Shown piece by piece: positions 8,593 through 20,908 of a stretch of DNA of 64,000 nt. The stretch lies in NCBI RefSeq assembly GCF_001742745.1, contig NZ_MJAK01000002.1, positions 186,001 to 250,000 on the forward strand, written 5' to 3'. A model generated the notes under the pieces. That model searched no databases and was not told the DNA's origin. It saw only the letters and a list, made by a program, of their open reading frames with translations. A program made the position numbers and the translations under genes. Source of the stretch: Curtobacterium sp. ER1/6 (GTDB taxonomy: Bacteria > Actinomycetota > Actinomycetes > Actinomycetales > Microbacteriaceae). The first letter of the stretch is position 1. Every line of letters starts with the position of its first letter.

Positions 8593-9674
8593 GCGCCGAC
8601 CGCCGTGAGCCTCGCGCTCTCCACCGTCAGGCCCGGCCCGAACGCGACCGCCGCCAGCGGGGTGCCGCTCGGCAGTCCGCGCTCGACGGCGTCGCGCAGC
8701 ACGAAGAGCACCGTCGCGCTCGACATGTTCCCGTGGTCGCGCAGGACGGCACGGCTCGAGGAGACCGCCGTGTCCGGCAGCGCCAGGGCGTCCTGCGCCC
8801 GGTCGAGGATGGCACGGCCGCCGGGGTGCACGGCCCACACGGGGACGTCGGCGAAGGTCTCCCCCTCGCCGAGCAGCGACGTGACGGCGGCGGGCACGTG
8901 CACGCCGACGAGCTTCGGGACGGCCGTCGAGAGGACCATCTCGAACCCCTCGTCACCGATGTTCCACGCCATCTCGGACGCACCCTCCGGCACCGTCGCC
9001 GTGGCGAAGCGCTCGATCCGGAGTCCGGGACCGCCCTGCGCGACGACCACCGCCGCGGCACCGTCGCCGAAGACGCTGTTCGCGACGATCTGGTCCGGGT
9101 CGTCCGAGGCACGGACGTGCAGGGTGCAGAGCTCGGCACAGACGACGAGCACGACGGCGTCCGGGTCGGCCTCGGTGAACGCGGCCGCGATCCGGAGCGC
9201 CGGGAACGCCGCGCAGCACCCCATGAAGCCGATGTGGTGCCGGAACACCCCCGCCGGCAGACCGAGCTGCTCGACGACGTCGATGTCGGGTCCCGGTTGC
9301 GTGAACCCGGTGCAGGACACGGTGACGAGGTGGGTGACCCGCTCGGGCTCGATGCCGGCCCGCTCGACCGCGTCGCGTGCGGCGGCCACGAAGAGGGCCG
9401 GCGCGAGGTCCCGGTAGCGGTCGTTCCGGGTGCCGGTGGACGGCGAGACGAGCGCGCCGGAGTCCTCGCGGAACAGGCCGCCCGGACGCGTCGCGTCGAG
9501 CTCGTCGACCACCGTGTGCCGGTGCTCGACCGCCGAGACGTCGAAGGCCGCGGGCACGATGCGCCTGCCGAGGCGGCCGAGGTCGGGCTGCCCGACGAAG
9601 AGGTCCCGCACCGCCGCCTGGTCGAGGGTGGTGGTGGGGACGGCGGTCCCGATGGCGCGGATCGTTGCGGTCAC
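8589..9674 (-). CDS. Type III polyketide synthase
   Basis: A 361-aa chalcone/stilbene-synthase-fold enzyme that condenses malonyl-CoA extenders onto an acyl-CoA starter. The catalytic cysteine lies in MGCCAAFPALR (Cys153), the histidine in VHPGGRAILD and the asparagine in DHGNMSSATV, so the Cys-His-Asn triad is intact. Cys154 replaces the tyrosine common in GCYAA motifs. The GTG start follows an AGGATGG site. Bacterial relatives make alkylresorcinols, alkylpyrones or naphthalene-type quinone precursors. With only a methyltransferase beside it, the product cannot be fixed. The oxidoreductase and prenyltransferase found in some other clusters are absent here. Confidence 0.92.
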   Translation of the reverse strand: MTATIRAIGTAVPTTTLDQAAVRDLFVGQPDLGRLGRRIVPAAFDVSAVEHRHTVVDELDATRPGGLFREDSGALVSPSTGTRNDRYRDLAPALFVAAARDAVERAGIEPERVTHLVTVSCTGFTQPGPDIDVVEQLGLPAGVFRHHIGFMGCCAAFPALRIAAAFTEADPDAVVLVVCAELCTLHVRASDDPDQIVANSVFGDGAAAVVVAQGGPGLRIERFATATVPEGASEMAWNIGDEGFEMVLSTAVPKLVGVHVPAAVTSLLGEGETFADVPVWAVHPGGRAILDRAQDALALPDTAVSSSRAVLRDHGNMSSATVLFVLRDAVERGLPSGTPLAAVAFGPGLTVESARLTAVGA

Positions 9675-9718
9675 GACCCATCCTGTCACCCGGTCGCTGT
9701 CACGTCCCCAGGTACGAG

Positions 9719-9760
9719 GGACGGGAGGCGCGGTGCCGTCCGGCACCGCGCCTCCCGTCC
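9719..9760. terminator. Palindrome after gatB, probable terminator
   Basis: Perfect 19-bp arms (GGACGGGAGGCGCGGTGCC and its complement) around a 4-nt loop, about 30 bp after the gatB stop in the direction of transcription. No T-tract. It belongs to the dispersed GGGAGGCGCGG palindrome family. Confidence 0.7.
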
Positions 9761-9791
9761 GCTGCTGGTCGCGTTCCGTCTGCTGGTCGCG

Positions 9792-11297
9792 CTACGCCTG
9801 CTGGGCGCGCTCCAGCACCAGCTCGCGGACGCGCGCGGCGTCCGCCTGGCCCTGCATGGCCTTCATGACCGCGCCGATGATCGCGCCGGCGGCCTGCACC
9901 TTGCCGTCCTGGATCTTGGCGAGCACGTCCGGCTGGGCGGCGAGGGCTTGGTCGACGGCTGCGGTGAGGGCCGAGTCGTCCGAGACGACCTTGAGCCCGC
10001 GGGCCTCGACGACCTGCGCGGGCGAGCCCTCGCCCGCGATGACACCCTCGAGCACCTGTCGGGCCAGACGGTCGGTCAGGTCGCCCGACTCCACGAGCGC
10101 GATGGTCTCGGCGACGTGCTGCGGCGACACGAGGTCACCCGCGGCGGCGTCCTGCGCGTTCGCCACGCGGCTGATCTCGCCCGTCCACCACTTGCGCGCG
10201 GCCTGCGGGGAGGCGCCGGCGGCGACCGTGGCCTCGACCTCGTCGAGCAGGCCGCCGTTGACGACGTCCTGGAACTCGAGGTCGCTGAAGCCCCAGTCCC
10301 CCTTGAGGCGACGGCGACGCGCGACCGGGGCCTCGGGCAGGGAGGCGCGGAGCTCCTCCACGACGGCCGGGTCCGGCACCACCGGGAGCAGGTCGGGCTC
10401 CGGGAAGTAGCGGTAGTCGTCGGCGTCGGACTTCGGGCGCCCGGCCGAGGTGCGGCCGGTGTCCTCGTGCCAGTGCCGGGTCTCCTGCGTGATCGTCCCA
10501 CCCGCGGCGAGGATCGCCGCCTGGCGCTGGATCTCGTAGCGGATCGCGCGCTCCACGGCGCGGAACGAGTTGACGTTCTTCGTCTCGGTCCGGGTGCCGA
10601 GCTCCTCCTGGCCCCACGGGCGCAGGGAGATGTTCGCGTCGCAGCGCAGGTTGCCGCGCTCCATGCGCGCCTCGGACACCCCGAGGGCACGCACGAGGTC
10701 GCGGATGACCTGCACGTAGGCGGCCCCGAGCTCGGGCGCGCGGTCCTTCGCGCCGAAGATCGGCTTCGTGACGATCTCGACGAGCGGGACACCGGCGCGG
10801 TTGTAGTCGACGAGCGAGTACTCCGCGCCCTGGATGCGGCCGGTGGCACCGCCGACGTGCGTCAGCTTGCCGGCGTCCTCCTCCATGTGGGCGCGCTCGA
10901 TCGGCACCTGGAAGATCGTGCCGTCGGCGAGCTCGACCTCGACCTCGCCCTCGAACGCGATCGGCTCGTCGAACTGCGAGATCTGGTAGTTCTTCGGGTT
11001 GTCCGGGTAGTAGTAGTTCTTCCGGGCGAACCGCGAGGACTCGGCGATCGAGCAGCCGAGGGCGAGCCCGAGCTGGATGGAGTACCGCACGGCCTGCTCG
11101 TTGACGACCGGCAGCGATCCGGGCAGACCGAGGTCGACCGGCGTCACGTTCGTGTTGGGCTCGCCGCCGAAGAAGTTCGGGGCGTCCGAGAACATCTTCG
11201 TCTTCGTCGCGAGTTCGACGTGGACCTCGAAGCCGAGCACCGGCTCGAAGCGCTCGAGCGCCTCGTCGAAGTCCATCAGCGCGTCCTTCTGCGCCAT
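9792..11297 (-). CDS. gatB: Asp-tRNA(Asn)/Glu-tRNA(Gln) amidotransferase subunit B
   Basis: A 501-aa subunit that binds misacylated tRNA and activates it for amidation in the GatCAB complex. Landmarks are [16 protein letters not shown] near the N-terminus, the metal-site region [15 protein letters not shown], and the C-terminal tail domain (about 350-500) with VKVVSDD-like and [12 protein letters not shown] segments. The ATG shares one base with the gatA stop (TGATG), so the subunits are coupled. The open frame continues upstream inside gatA, but that extension has no GatB similarity. Confidence 0.97.
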   Translation of the reverse strand: MAQKDALMDFDEALERFEPVLGFEVHVELATKTKMFSDAPNFFGGEPNTNVTPVDLGLPGSLPVVNEQAVRYSIQLGLALGCSIAESSRFARKNYYYPDNPKNYQISQFDEPIAFEGEVEVELADGTIFQVPIERAHMEEDAGKLTHVGGATGRIQGAEYSLVDYNRAGVPLVEIVTKPIFGAKDRAPELGAAYVQVIRDLVRALGVSEARMERGNLRCDANISLRPWGQEELGTRTETKNVNSFRAVERAIRYEIQRQAAILAAGGTITQETRHWHEDTGRTSAGRPKSDADDYRYFPEPDLLPVVPDPAVVEELRASLPEAPVARRRRLKGDWGFSDLEFQDVVNGGLLDEVEATVAAGASPQAARKWWTGEISRVANAQDAAAGDLVSPQHVAETIALVESGDLTDRLARQVLEGVIAGEGSPAQVVEARGLKVVSDDSALTAAVDQALAAQPDVLAKIQDGKVQAAGAIIGAVMKAMQGQADAARVRELVLERAQQA

Positions 11298-12844
11298 CAG
11301 ATCACACCTTCCTGCGCAGCGGACTGCTGAGACTGGTCGAGGTCCGGGATGCTGTCGATGAGCGGACGACCCCACTGCTGCTCGAGCAGGCGCTCGAGGG
11401 CGGCACCCGCGCGGTACAGCCGGGCGTCCTCGCGCTGCGGTGCCATCAGCTGCACGCCGGTCGGCAGCGAGTCCTCGGGCGCGAGGCCGTTCGGGATGCT
11501 CATGCCGGGGACGCCCGCGAGGTTCGCCGGGATCGTCGTGAGGTCGTTGAGGTACATCGACAGCGGGTCGTCGAGGCGCTCCCCCAGCGGGAAGGCCGTC
11601 GTCGGCGCCGACGGGCTGATGAGCAGGTCGACCTGGTCGAACGCGGCCGCGAAGTCGCGCTGCACCAGCGTGCGGACCTTCTGCGCGGAGCCGTAGTAGG
11701 CGTCGTAGTAGCCGGCGCTCAGCGCGTAGGTGCCGAGGATGATGCGGCGCTTGACCTCGGGTCCGAAGCCGGCCTCCCGCGTGGCGGCCATGACGTCCTC
11801 GACGGTCGCGCCGTTCTCCGGCGTGACGCGGAGGCCGAAGCGCACCGAGTCGAACTTCGCCAGGTTCGACGAGGCCTCGGCCGGCAGGATCAGGTAGTAC
11901 GCGCTGATGGCATACGCGAAGGACGGGGCGTCGATCTCGACGACCTCGGCCCCCGCCTGCTCGAGCAGCGCCACCGTCTCCTGGAAGCGCTGCGTCACGC
12001 CGGCCTGGAAGCCCTCGCCCCCGGCCAGCTCCTTGACCACGCCGACCTTGAGCCCACGGAGCGTGTCGGCCTGCAGCCCTTCGCGCGCCGCTGCCGCCAT
12101 CGACGGCCAGGCGTCGGGGATGGACGTGGAGTCCCGCGGGTCGTGCCCGCCGATGACGTCGTGCAGGAGCGCGGCGTCGAGGACGGTGCGCGAGACCGGA
12201 CCGACCTGGTCGAGCGACGAGGCCAGGGCGATCGCGCCGTACCGGCTCACGCCGCCGTAGGTCGGCTTGACCCCGACCGTGCCGGTCACGGCGCCGGGCT
12301 GCCGGATCGAGCCACCGGTGTCGGAGCCGAGGGCGAACGGTGCCTCGTGCGCGGCGACCGCGGCGGCCGAGCCACCGCCGGAACCGCCGGGGATCCGGTC
12401 GAGGTCCCAGGGGTTGCGCGTCGGGCCGTAGGCCGAGAACTCGGTGGTCGAGCCCATCGCGAACTCGTCCATGTTGGTCTTGCCGAGCGGCACGAGGCCG
12501 GCGGCGCGGAGCTTCGCCACGGGGGTGGCGTCGTACGGCGGACGCCAGCCCTCGAGGATCTTCGACCCCGAGGTCGTCGGCATGTCCTGCGTGCACAGGA
12601 CGTCCTTGATCGCGATCGGGACGCCCGCGAGCGCCCCGAGGTCGTCACCCGCGGCGCGGCGCGAGTCGATCGACTTCGCGACCGCGAGGGCGTGCTCGTT
12701 GACGTGCAGGAACGCGTGCACGTCGCCGTCGACGGCAGCGATGCGGTCGAGGTGCGCCTGGGTGGCCTCGACGCTCGAGACGTCGCGGGCCACGAGGGCG
12801 TCGGCGAGCGCAGCGGCGCTCAGCCCGGTGATGTCGTCGGTCAC
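11297..12844 (-). CDS. gatA: Asp-tRNA(Asn)/Glu-tRNA(Gln) amidotransferase subunit A
   Basis: The 515-aa amidase-signature subunit that releases ammonia from glutamine and passes it to GatB. The Ser-cisSer-Lys triad is visible: lysine in PIAIKDVL (near residue 77), cis-serine in GGSGGGSAA (near 153) and the nucleophile in [11 protein letters not shown] (near 178). Length is normal. Glu-tRNA(Gln) and Asp-tRNA(Asn) transamidation implies that the organism lacks one or both direct synthetases. The gene lies 11 bp after gatC. Confidence 0.97.
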   Translation of the reverse strand: MTDDITGLSAAALADALVARDVSSVEATQAHLDRIAAVDGDVHAFLHVNEHALAVAKSIDSRRAAGDDLGALAGVPIAIKDVLCTQDMPTTSGSKILEGWRPPYDATPVAKLRAAGLVPLGKTNMDEFAMGSTTEFSAYGPTRNPWDLDRIPGGSGGGSAAAVAAHEAPFALGSDTGGSIRQPGAVTGTVGVKPTYGGVSRYGAIALASSLDQVGPVSRTVLDAALLHDVIGGHDPRDSTSIPDAWPSMAAAAREGLQADTLRGLKVGVVKELAGGEGFQAGVTQRFQETVALLEQAGAEVVEIDAPSFAYAISAYYLILPAEASSNLAKFDSVRFGLRVTPENGATVEDVMAATREAGFGPEVKRRIILGTYALSAGYYDAYYGSAQKVRTLVQRDFAAAFDQVDLLISPSAPTTAFPLGERLDDPLSMYLNDLTTIPANLAGVPGMSIPNGLAPEDSLPTGVQLMAPQREDARLYRAGAALERLLEQQWGRPLIDSIPDLDQSQQSAAQEGVI

Positions 12845-12855
12845 TGTCTTCCGCC

Positions 12856-13155
12856 CTACTGTTCTTCGCCGAGGATGGCCGTCACGCGGAACCGCTCGCC
12901 GTCGGAGTCCGGGGCGCCGGACAGCGCCTGCTCCTGGGTCAGCGTCTGCCCCACCACGTCGGGTCGGGTGACGTTGCCGAGCGGCACGGGGTGGCTCGTC
13001 GCCGGCACGTCGTCGGTCGCGACCTCGGCGACCTTCGCGACGCTCTCGACGATGTGCGCCAGCTCCCCGGTCAGCTTCTCGATCTCGTCTGGCGTGAGTG
13101 CGATGCGCGCGAGGTCCGCCAGGTGGGCGACCTGCTCGCTCGTGATGTCAGGCAT
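12856..13155 (-). CDS. gatC: Asp-tRNA(Asn)/Glu-tRNA(Gln) amidotransferase subunit C
   Basis: The 99-aa GatC stabiliser of the GatCAB complex, first gene of gatC-gatA-gat[19 protein letters not shown] is the characteristic N-terminal helix, followed by [12 protein letters not shown]. The ATG at 13155 is supported by a GGAGC site and is the usual GatC length; the frame stays open further upstream but without similarity. A TAGACT hexamer at 13190-13195 gives a leader of about 28 nt. Confidence 0.95.
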   Translation of the reverse strand: MPDITSEQVAHLADLARIALTPDEIEKLTGELAHIVESVAKVAEVATDDVPATSHPVPLGNVTRPDVVGQTLTQEQALSGAPDSDGERFRVTAILGEEQ

Positions 13156-13189
13156 GGTGCTCCGTCGATCGGTTCGTGGAATGCGCACC

Positions 13190-13195
13190 AGTCTA
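13190..13195 (-). promoter_or_regulatory. Putative -10 element of the gatCAB operon (TAGACT)
   Basis: TAGACT lies 34 nt upstream of the gatC ATG, with a GGAGC ribosome-binding site between them. The same hexamer precedes tRNA-Leu and the DEAD-box helicase gene. Confidence 0.45.
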
Positions 13196-13265
13196 TTGGC
13201 CGCTTCCGGCGGCGTCGCCACGTCGGGCCGGGCTGTGGAGGAGCGTGGCGGGGCTGTGGAGAACC

Positions 13266-13316
13266 GGTCTGGAGGCGCGGCGCCGGTCCGCCGGACCAGC
13301 ACCGCGCCTCCAGACC
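13266..13316. terminator. Palindrome after the PBP gene, probable terminator
   Basis: Outer 15-bp arms GGTCTGGAGGCGCGG and CCGCGCCTCCAGACC enclose a second small hairpin (GGTCC/GGACC). It starts 9 bp after the PBP stop in the direction of transcription. This is a CTGGAGG variant of the dispersed palindrome. Confidence 0.65.
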
Positions 13317-13325
13317 GTCGCGCTC

Positions 13326-15734
13326 CTAGTGGTGGGTCGCGCCGCCCGCGGAGGTCCCGCCCGTCGCCGTCCCCTGTCCGGCAGGGGCGGTCGGCGCGGT
13401 CGGCGCCGTCCCCTGGCCCGCTGTGCCCTGACCCGCTGAGCCCTGAGCCGTCGTGTCCTGACCCGTCGTGTCCTGACCCGCTGTGCCCTGGTCCGCTGCC
13501 CCCTGCTGGGTCGCGCCGGCCGCGCCGGGGGTCTGGTCCGCCGCGGCCGCACCGGCGGAGGCCGACGGCGACCCATCACCGGTCTGCTGCTGCACCCGCG
13601 GAGCCGCACCGATCATCGCCGGGTCGGGCTGGGGCAGGGCGTCACCGCCCGTGTGCTGGTCGAGCCAGGACATCATCGCGCGACCGACGCCGAACTTCGC
13701 GCTGTATCCGGTCGTCCCCTGGGGGAAGGACGTGTGGGCCAGGCTGACCAGGCCCTTCACGTTGCCGATCCACGTCGCGTTCGTGTACTTCGTGCTCGAC
13801 GTCACGAGCCAGTTCTGGGTGTCACCGTCGGTCGTGCCCGTCTTCGCGAACTTCGGTGTGCTGTCGCCCGGGTTCGCCGACGCCGCCGTGCCGTTGCCGG
13901 TCAGGACGCCCTGCAACGCGAAGTCGACGGTGCCGGCGACCTCCGCCGACACCCCGCGGGTACAGCTCGATGGCGTCGGGGTGATCGTCGTGCCGTCGGA
14001 CTCCCGCACCGAGTCGATCACGGTCGGTGTGCAGACGATCCCGCCGTTCGCGAAGCCGGCGTACGCCTCTGCCAGGTCGATGGGCGACAGCGGGTTCGTG
14101 CCGAGCACCGACGCGGGGTTCGACGCCGGTACCGCGCCGTTCGCCTGGTGGATCCCCATCGCCTGGGCGACCTCCTTGATCTTGCAGAGGTCGAGCTGCT
14201 TGGCCATCGCGCCGAACGCGGTGTTGATCGACTCCGACGTCGCGGCCTGCACGGACATGCTCGCCGGGACGGCCTCGGCGTTCGCGACGGACCAGGGCTG
14301 CCCGCCGAGGGCCTCGCACGAGTTCGTGAACTCGGACTGCTGGAACAGGTGCTCGCCCGTCTGCACCGACTCGGACAGGGTGTGTCCGGACGCGAGCCAC
14401 TCGGCCAGGGTGAACACCTTGTAGGTCGAACCGGTCTGGAAGCCGCCCGAGTTGCCGTACGCGGAGTCGGCGTTGTAGTTGATCGCGGTCGCGCCCGCCC
14501 CGCCGTTGTCGCTCTGCGTGTAGCTCGTGTTCTGCACCATCGACAGCACGCGTCCGGTCCCCGGCTCGACCGTGACGTTCGTGCCGCCGAGGTCGACACC
14601 GTCCATCGTCGCGGGGACGTAGGACGACAGCGCCGACTGCGCCTGGGCCTGCAGGTCGAGGTCGAGCGAGGTGTGGATCTCGAGCCCCTTCGTGTCGAGG
14701 GTCTCGATGCGATCGGCCGCGGTCTTGCCGAACGCAGGGTCCTGCAGCACCTGGTTGCGCACGTAGTCGCAGAAGTAGCCGGCGTCGTACGAGCTCGCCG
14801 CGGCGGAGCAGCCGTTCGCGGTGTCGGTGATCCTCGGTGCTATCGGGGTGGCCTTCGCCTGGTCGAGCTGCGCCCGCGAGATGTCGTGGTGCACGAACAT
14901 GCGCTGCAGCACGTAGTCGCGCCGGTCCTTGGTCAGGGCGTACCCGTTCGCCTGCCCGTTGTCCTTGTCCCCCGGCTGGTCGATGCGCAGGTTCGACGGG
15001 TTGTTGAGGATCGCGACGAGCGTCGCCGACTGCGGGAGCGACAGGTCCTTCGCGTGCACGCCGAAGTAGTACTCGGCACCCGCCTCCGCGCCGTAGACCC
15101 GCCCGCCGAGGCCGACGAGGTTGAGGTACCCGGTGAGGACCTCGTCCTTCGTGTACTTCTTGTCGACCGCGATGGCGTACCGCATCTCCTGCAGCTTGCG
15201 CTGCGGGCTCACCCCGGCCGCGTCCTGGTAGCACGCGTCGACCTTCGCCTTCGTGGCGGCGGCATCCTTGCCGCTCAGCTGCTCGCACTGCTGCACGAGC
15301 ACGTTCTTGACGTACTGCTGGGTGATGCTCGATCCGCCCTGCACGTCCCCACCGATGAGGGTGGCCGCGACGCCGCGGACGGTGCCGAGCACGTCGATGC
15401 CGCCCTCGTCCTCGAAGCGGGGGTCCTCGGTGTCGATCGCCGCGCGCTTCAGCGTCTCCGCCATCGCACTCGAGGCGACATCCGTCCGGTTCTCGGCGTA
15501 GAAGGACGCGATCTTGACCTGCTGCCCGCCCTTCGTCGCCCAGACCGACGACACCTGCTGCGGGGTCTGGATGTCGAGGTAGCTCGGCAGGTCCTCGAAC
15601 AGCGACACGGCGCCGGACGTCCCCTCGCCCGCGACCGCGACCGCGGGGGTCACCGCGACCGCCACGAGCAGACCCGCCAGGCCCGACATGGCGACGAAGG
15701 TCGAGAGGGCCACCGGCCACCGCATTCCACGCAT
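13326..15734 (-). CDS. Class A penicillin-binding protein (transglycosylase/transpeptidase)
   Basis: An 802-aa bifunctional peptidoglycan synthase. A signal anchor (about residues 8-35) puts the rest outside the membrane. Transglycosylase motifs are TEDPRFEDEGGID, GGSSITQQYVKN and RKLQEMRYAIA; the usual His of EDxxFxxHxG reads Glu. Transpeptidase motifs are STYK (serine nucleophile), SIN and KTG. After about residue 735 the protein ends in an Ala/Gly/Gln/Thr-rich tail with GQDTT/GQGTA pentapeptide repeats. Met4 is an equally plausible start. No partner gene is next to it. Confidence 0.94.
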   Translation of the reverse strand: MRGMRWPVALSTFVAMSGLAGLLVAVAVTPAVAVAGEGTSGAVSLFEDLPSYLDIQTPQQVSSVWATKGGQQVKIASFYAENRTDVASSAMAETLKRAAIDTEDPRFEDEGGIDVLGTVRGVAATLIGGDVQGGSSITQQYVKNVLVQQCEQLSGKDAAATKAKVDACYQDAAGVSPQRKLQEMRYAIAVDKKYTKDEVLTGYLNLVGLGGRVYGAEAGAEYYFGVHAKDLSLPQSATLVAILNNPSNLRIDQPGDKDNGQANGYALTKDRRDYVLQRMFVHHDISRAQLDQAKATPIAPRITDTANGCSAAASSYDAGYFCDYVRNQVLQDPAFGKTAADRIETLDTKGLEIHTSLDLDLQAQAQSALSSYVPATMDGVDLGGTNVTVEPGTGRVLSMVQNTSYTQSDNGGAGATAINYNADSAYGNSGGFQTGSTYKVFTLAEWLASGHTLSESVQTGEHLFQQSEFTNSCEALGGQPWSVANAEAVPASMSVQAATSESINTAFGAMAKQLDLCKIKEVAQAMGIHQANGAVPASNPASVLGTNPLSPIDLAEAYAGFANGGIVCTPTVIDSVRESDGTTITPTPSSCTRGVSAEVAGTVDFALQGVLTGNGTAASANPGDSTPKFAKTGTTDGDTQNWLVTSSTKYTNATWIGNVKGLVSLAHTSFPQGTTGYSAKFGVGRAMMSWLDQHTGGDALPQPDPAMIGAAPRVQQQTGDGSPSASAGAAAADQTPGAAGATQQGAADQGTAGQDTTGQDTTAQGSAGQGTAGQGTAPTAPTAPAGQGTATGGTSAGGATHH

Positions 15735-15832
15735 GGCCGCACGGTACGGCGGCGGTCTGGGGTCGTTCTGCTGCGGAGCGGTCGCCTCCTGCAGCCGCCT
15801 TCAGGAAGCCGCTCAGGGAGCGAGACCGCGGC

Positions 15833-17182
15833 TCAGTCGCGGGGCTGGAGGTCCTGCGGACGCACCAGGTACATGTCCGGCGCCGTCCCCGGCGCGTGTC
15901 CACCGCCCCGGCCGTGCTGCGCCTGGTCACGCACGAGGTCCCCCCGGCCGACGGCGATGAGCGCGACGTCGTGGAGGGAGGCCGTGCCCGGCTTCAGGTA
16001 GTCGTTGTGCCCGACGGGCCGCCGGAACACCCCGTCCGCCGAGGGCGCGGGGACGGCGGACAGGTCGAGGACGACCGACCCGAACCCGGGCGACCCCGGG
16101 TCGGTGCCGAAGTACCCCGAGCCCGCGATCGGGTCGCTGTGCGCGTCGCCGACGTAGACCTGCCCCCGGTGGACGGCGAGCTGGGACGCCGTCCGCACGT
16201 CGCTGCCCGGTGATCCGAGGACCGTCAGCGTGTCCGCCTGCATCCGGCCGGACGACAGCGCCATGAGCGCCGTGGTCGACCCGTACGAGTGCGCGACGAC
16301 GTTCAGCCGCGGTCGGTCGTCGCCGCGGACCGCCTCGAGCCCGTCGACCACGCGCTCGAGCCGCTCGGCCCCGGTCCGCGCCAGGTCGAGGGACAGGATG
16401 TTCGACATGTCCGGTGTGCGGTAGCCCATCCAGGCCAGGACGGCCTCGCCGCGTCCCGCTCCCGCTGCCGCCGCCTGCTCGTCGTGGAGTCCCGCGCTCG
16501 TGTCGGTGAGGTCGTGCATCTGACCGGTGACCGTGTAGAACATGCCGGGCACCACGACCGTGACGTCGTCGGCGGTGTCGAGGTCACCGACCGCGATCGC
16601 CGCCCGGCCCGCGCCCCGGGTGTCGAGCGCGACGAGCGAGCGGGGCGCACCGCCCTGCTCGTGCTGCAGGGAGACGTCGACCTGGCCGAGCAGGGCGGCC
16701 CTCGCGGTGTCCGTCCCCGGATCGGCGAGACCGGTCCGGAGCGTCAGGCGGTTCGCCCGGTCGCGGACGTCGAACGGGACGCCGTCGAGGTTCCCGACCA
16801 CCGCCGGGACGCCAGCGACGAGCCGGGAGCGCGTGGCCGACGGGAGGCCCGCCCACCAGGTCGCGACGTCGAGTGCGGTCGGCGGGTGGTCCTGTGCGGT
16901 CGCGAGGACCCGGTCGTCGGCGTCGGCGCGCTCGAGGTCCCGCGGGGCGACGGCGACGAGGTCGTCGAGGAACTCCCGGCCGCGGGCACGGGCGAGGGTC
17001 TCCAGGTCGACGGCGTCCGCGTCCCCGGGACCAGCGGAGACGGGCACCGGCACCGGCTGGACCGGTGCGACCGCGGTGGTGGTCACGACGGCCGCCGTCT
17101 GCACCGCGGGCACGACGGGGGCCTCGACCACTCCCAGCGAGTGCATCGAGGCGGTGAGCAGGGCCGCAGCGATGAGCAGCAA
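15833..17182 (-). CDS. Secreted alpha/beta hydrolase, DUF1023 family
   Basis: A 449-aa exported hydrolase. The TTG start immediately follows an in-frame TGA and has GGGGGAG at good spacing. It begins with a hydrophobic signal-like segment (LLIAAALLTASM) and a Pro/Val/Ala-rich linker. The C-terminal half carries the nucleophile elbow AHSYGST, with acid and histidine candidates in DAHSDPI and GHNDYL, which fits the DUF1023 (Abhydrolase_8) family. Members are mostly uncharacterised esterase-like proteins. The substrate is unknown. Confidence 0.85.
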   Translation of the reverse strand: MLLIAAALLTASMHSLGVVEAPVVPAVQTAAVVTTTAVAPVQPVPVPVSAGPGDADAVDLETLARARGREFLDDLVAVAPRDLERADADDRVLATAQDHPPTALDVATWWAGLPSATRSRLVAGVPAVVGNLDGVPFDVRDRANRLTLRTGLADPGTDTARAALLGQVDVSLQHEQGGAPRSLVALDTRGAGRAAIAVGDLDTADDVTVVVPGMFYTVTGQMHDLTDTSAGLHDEQAAAAGAGRGEAVLAWMGYRTPDMSNILSLDLARTGAERLERVVDGLEAVRGDDRPRLNVVAHSYGSTTALMALSSGRMQADTLTVLGSPGSDVRTASQLAVHRGQVYVGDAHSDPIAGSGYFGTDPGSPGFGSVVLDLSAVPAPSADGVFRRPVGHNDYLKPGTASLHDVALIAVGRGDLVRDQAQHGRGGGHAPGTAPDMYLVRPQDLQPRD

Positions 17183-17306
17183 TCAGGTCTCCCCCGGGAA
17201 GGCCGTACCGTCGTCCCCCTCAGGCGACGGGTGATGCTTGTTCGATCCTACGGAAGATGCCCCCCGAACGGGATGCGTGCTGCAACTTCCCCCCGGACTG
17301 GGGACA

Positions 17307-17332
17307 ACCGGGGGTGCGTCGCGACCCCCGGT
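17307..17332. terminator. Hairpin after ligA
   Basis: ACCGGGGGT and ACCCCCGGT form a perfect 9-bp stem around an 8-nt loop, starting 16 bp after the ligA stop in its direction of transcription. No T-tract. Confidence 0.55.
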
Positions 17333-17348
17333 CGACGCCCCGGTGTGC

Positions 17349-19694
<2,346 letters not shown>

Positions 19695-19697
19695 TCA

Positions 19698-19703
19698 GTT
19701 CTA
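19698..19703 (-). promoter_or_regulatory. Putative -10 element of ligA (TAGAAC)
   Basis: TAGAAC ends 6 nt before the ligA ATG (19691). This suggests a leaderless ligA transcript separate from mnmA. Confidence 0.45.
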
Positions 19704-19754
19704 CCGTGCACCGCCGACCCCGGATGCAGCGGGGCCGGACGGACTCAAGCGGCG

Positions 19755-20861
19755 TCAGACGGTCGCGGGGACCGCGCTGACGGCACGGTCGATGGTGCAC
19801 TGCCCGAGCACGCGGGTGCCGACGTAGACGACGGCGGTCTGCCCGGGCGCGACGCCCGACAGCGGCTCGTCGACGTCGATCACGAGCTCGCCGTCGGTCA
19901 CCCGCGCGACCGCGGGCACCGGGTCGGCGTGCGCCCGGATCTGCACGTCGCACGCGAACGGCACCGACGGGTCGGCCGGGGCGGTGCCCGCCCAGGTGAA
20001 CCGGGAGCCGGCCATCGACCGGACGTCGAGGGCCTCCTTGGGGCCGACGACGACGGTGTTGTCCTTCGGGCGGATCTCGAGGACGAACCGCGGCTTGCCG
20101 TCCGGAGCGGGGCGACCGAGGTGCAGGCCGCGGCGCTGCCCGACCGTGTAGCCCGTCGCCCCCTCGTGCGACCCGACCACCGTGCCGTCGCGCTCGACGA
20201 CGTCGCCCGCGGCCGTCCCGACGCGGTCGGCGAGCCACCCGCGGGTGTCGCCGTCCGGGATGAAGCAGATGTCGTAGGAGTCCGGCTTCTGCGCGACGGT
20301 CAGCCCGCGCGCCGCGGCCTCGGCCCGGACCTCGTCCTTCGACGGGGTCGCCCCGAGCGGGAACATCGCGTGCTCGAGCTGCTCGGCCGTCAGCACGCCG
20401 AGCACGTACGACTGGTCCTTCGCCCAGGCGGCCGAGCGGTGCAGCTCGCGCGCTCCGTCCGGTCCGGTGACGATCGAGGCGTAGTGGCCGGTGCAGACGG
20501 CGTCGAACCCGAGGGCGAGCGCCTTCTCGAGCAGTGCCGCGAACTTGATGCGCTCGTTGCAGCGCATGCACGGGTTCGGGGTCCGGCCGGCCTGGTACTC
20601 GGCGACGAAGTCGTCGACGACGTCCTCCTTGAAGCGCGCCGAGAAGTCCCAGACGTAGTACGGGATCCCGAGCGCCGACGCCGCGCGCTGCGCGTCCATC
20701 GAGTCCTCGATCGTGCAGCACCCGCGGCTGCCCGTGCGCAGGGTGCCGGGCATCCGGCTGAGGGCCAGGTGCACGCCGACGACGTCGTGTCCGGCGTCGA
20801 CGGCACGGGCCGCGGCCACCGCCGAGTCGACCCCGCCGCTCATCGCTGCAAGTACGCGCAT
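19755..20861 (-). CDS. mnmA: tRNA-specific 2-thiouridylase MnmA
   Basis: A 368-aa enzyme that makes 2-thiouridine at the wobble position of Lys, Glu and Gln tRNAs. The ATP pyrophosphatase PP-loop is [12 protein letters not shown], the catalytic cysteines are in NPCMRCN and DICFIPDGD, and [12 protein letters not shown] marks the substrate-binding region. A TACCCT hexamer ends 6 nt before the ATG. The gene is divergent from the MFS transporter with only 47 bp between starts, and it lies 63 bp upstream of ligA. Confidence 0.96.
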   Translation of the reverse strand: MRVLAAMSGGVDSAVAAARAVDAGHDVVGVHLALSRMPGTLRTGSRGCCTIEDSMDAQRAASALGIPYYVWDFSARFKEDVVDDFVAEYQAGRTPNPCMRCNERIKFAALLEKALALGFDAVCTGHYASIVTGPDGARELHRSAAWAKDQSYVLGVLTAEQLEHAMFPLGATPSKDEVRAEAAARGLTVAQKPDSYDICFIPDGDTRGWLADRVGTAAGDVVERDGTVVGSHEGATGYTVGQRRGLHLGRPAPDGKPRFVLEIRPKDNTVVVGPKEALDVRSMAGSRFTWAGTAPADPSVPFACDVQIRAHADPVPAVARVTDGELVIDVDEPLSGVAPGQTAVVYVGTRVLGQCTIDRAVSAVPATV

Positions 20862-20867
20862 GCATCC

Positions 20868-20873
20868 AGGGTA
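20868..20873 (-). promoter_or_regulatory. Putative -10 element of mnmA (TACCCT)
   Basis: TACCCT ends 6 nt before the mnmA ATG, the spacing expected for a leaderless transcript. Confidence 0.5.
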
Positions 20874-20894
20874 AGCCGACGCCGACGACGGGCG

Positions 20895-20900
20895 TACCGT
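20895..20900 (+). promoter_or_regulatory. Putative -10 element of the MFS gene (TACCGT)
   Basis: TACCGT ends 8 nt before the ATG at 20909. With the mnmA element it makes a compact divergent promoter. Confidence 0.45.
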
Positions 20901-20908
20901 GGTCCGCG

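Noticed and set aside
8733-11330. An 865-codon plus-strand open frame
   Set aside because: It is antisense to the polyketide synthase and gatB, both with clear motifs. Long antisense frames are expected at this GC content.
11298-12596. N-terminal extension of the gatB frame
   Set aside because: It lies inside gatA in another frame and has no GatB-like sequence. The ATG at 11297 gives the standard protein.
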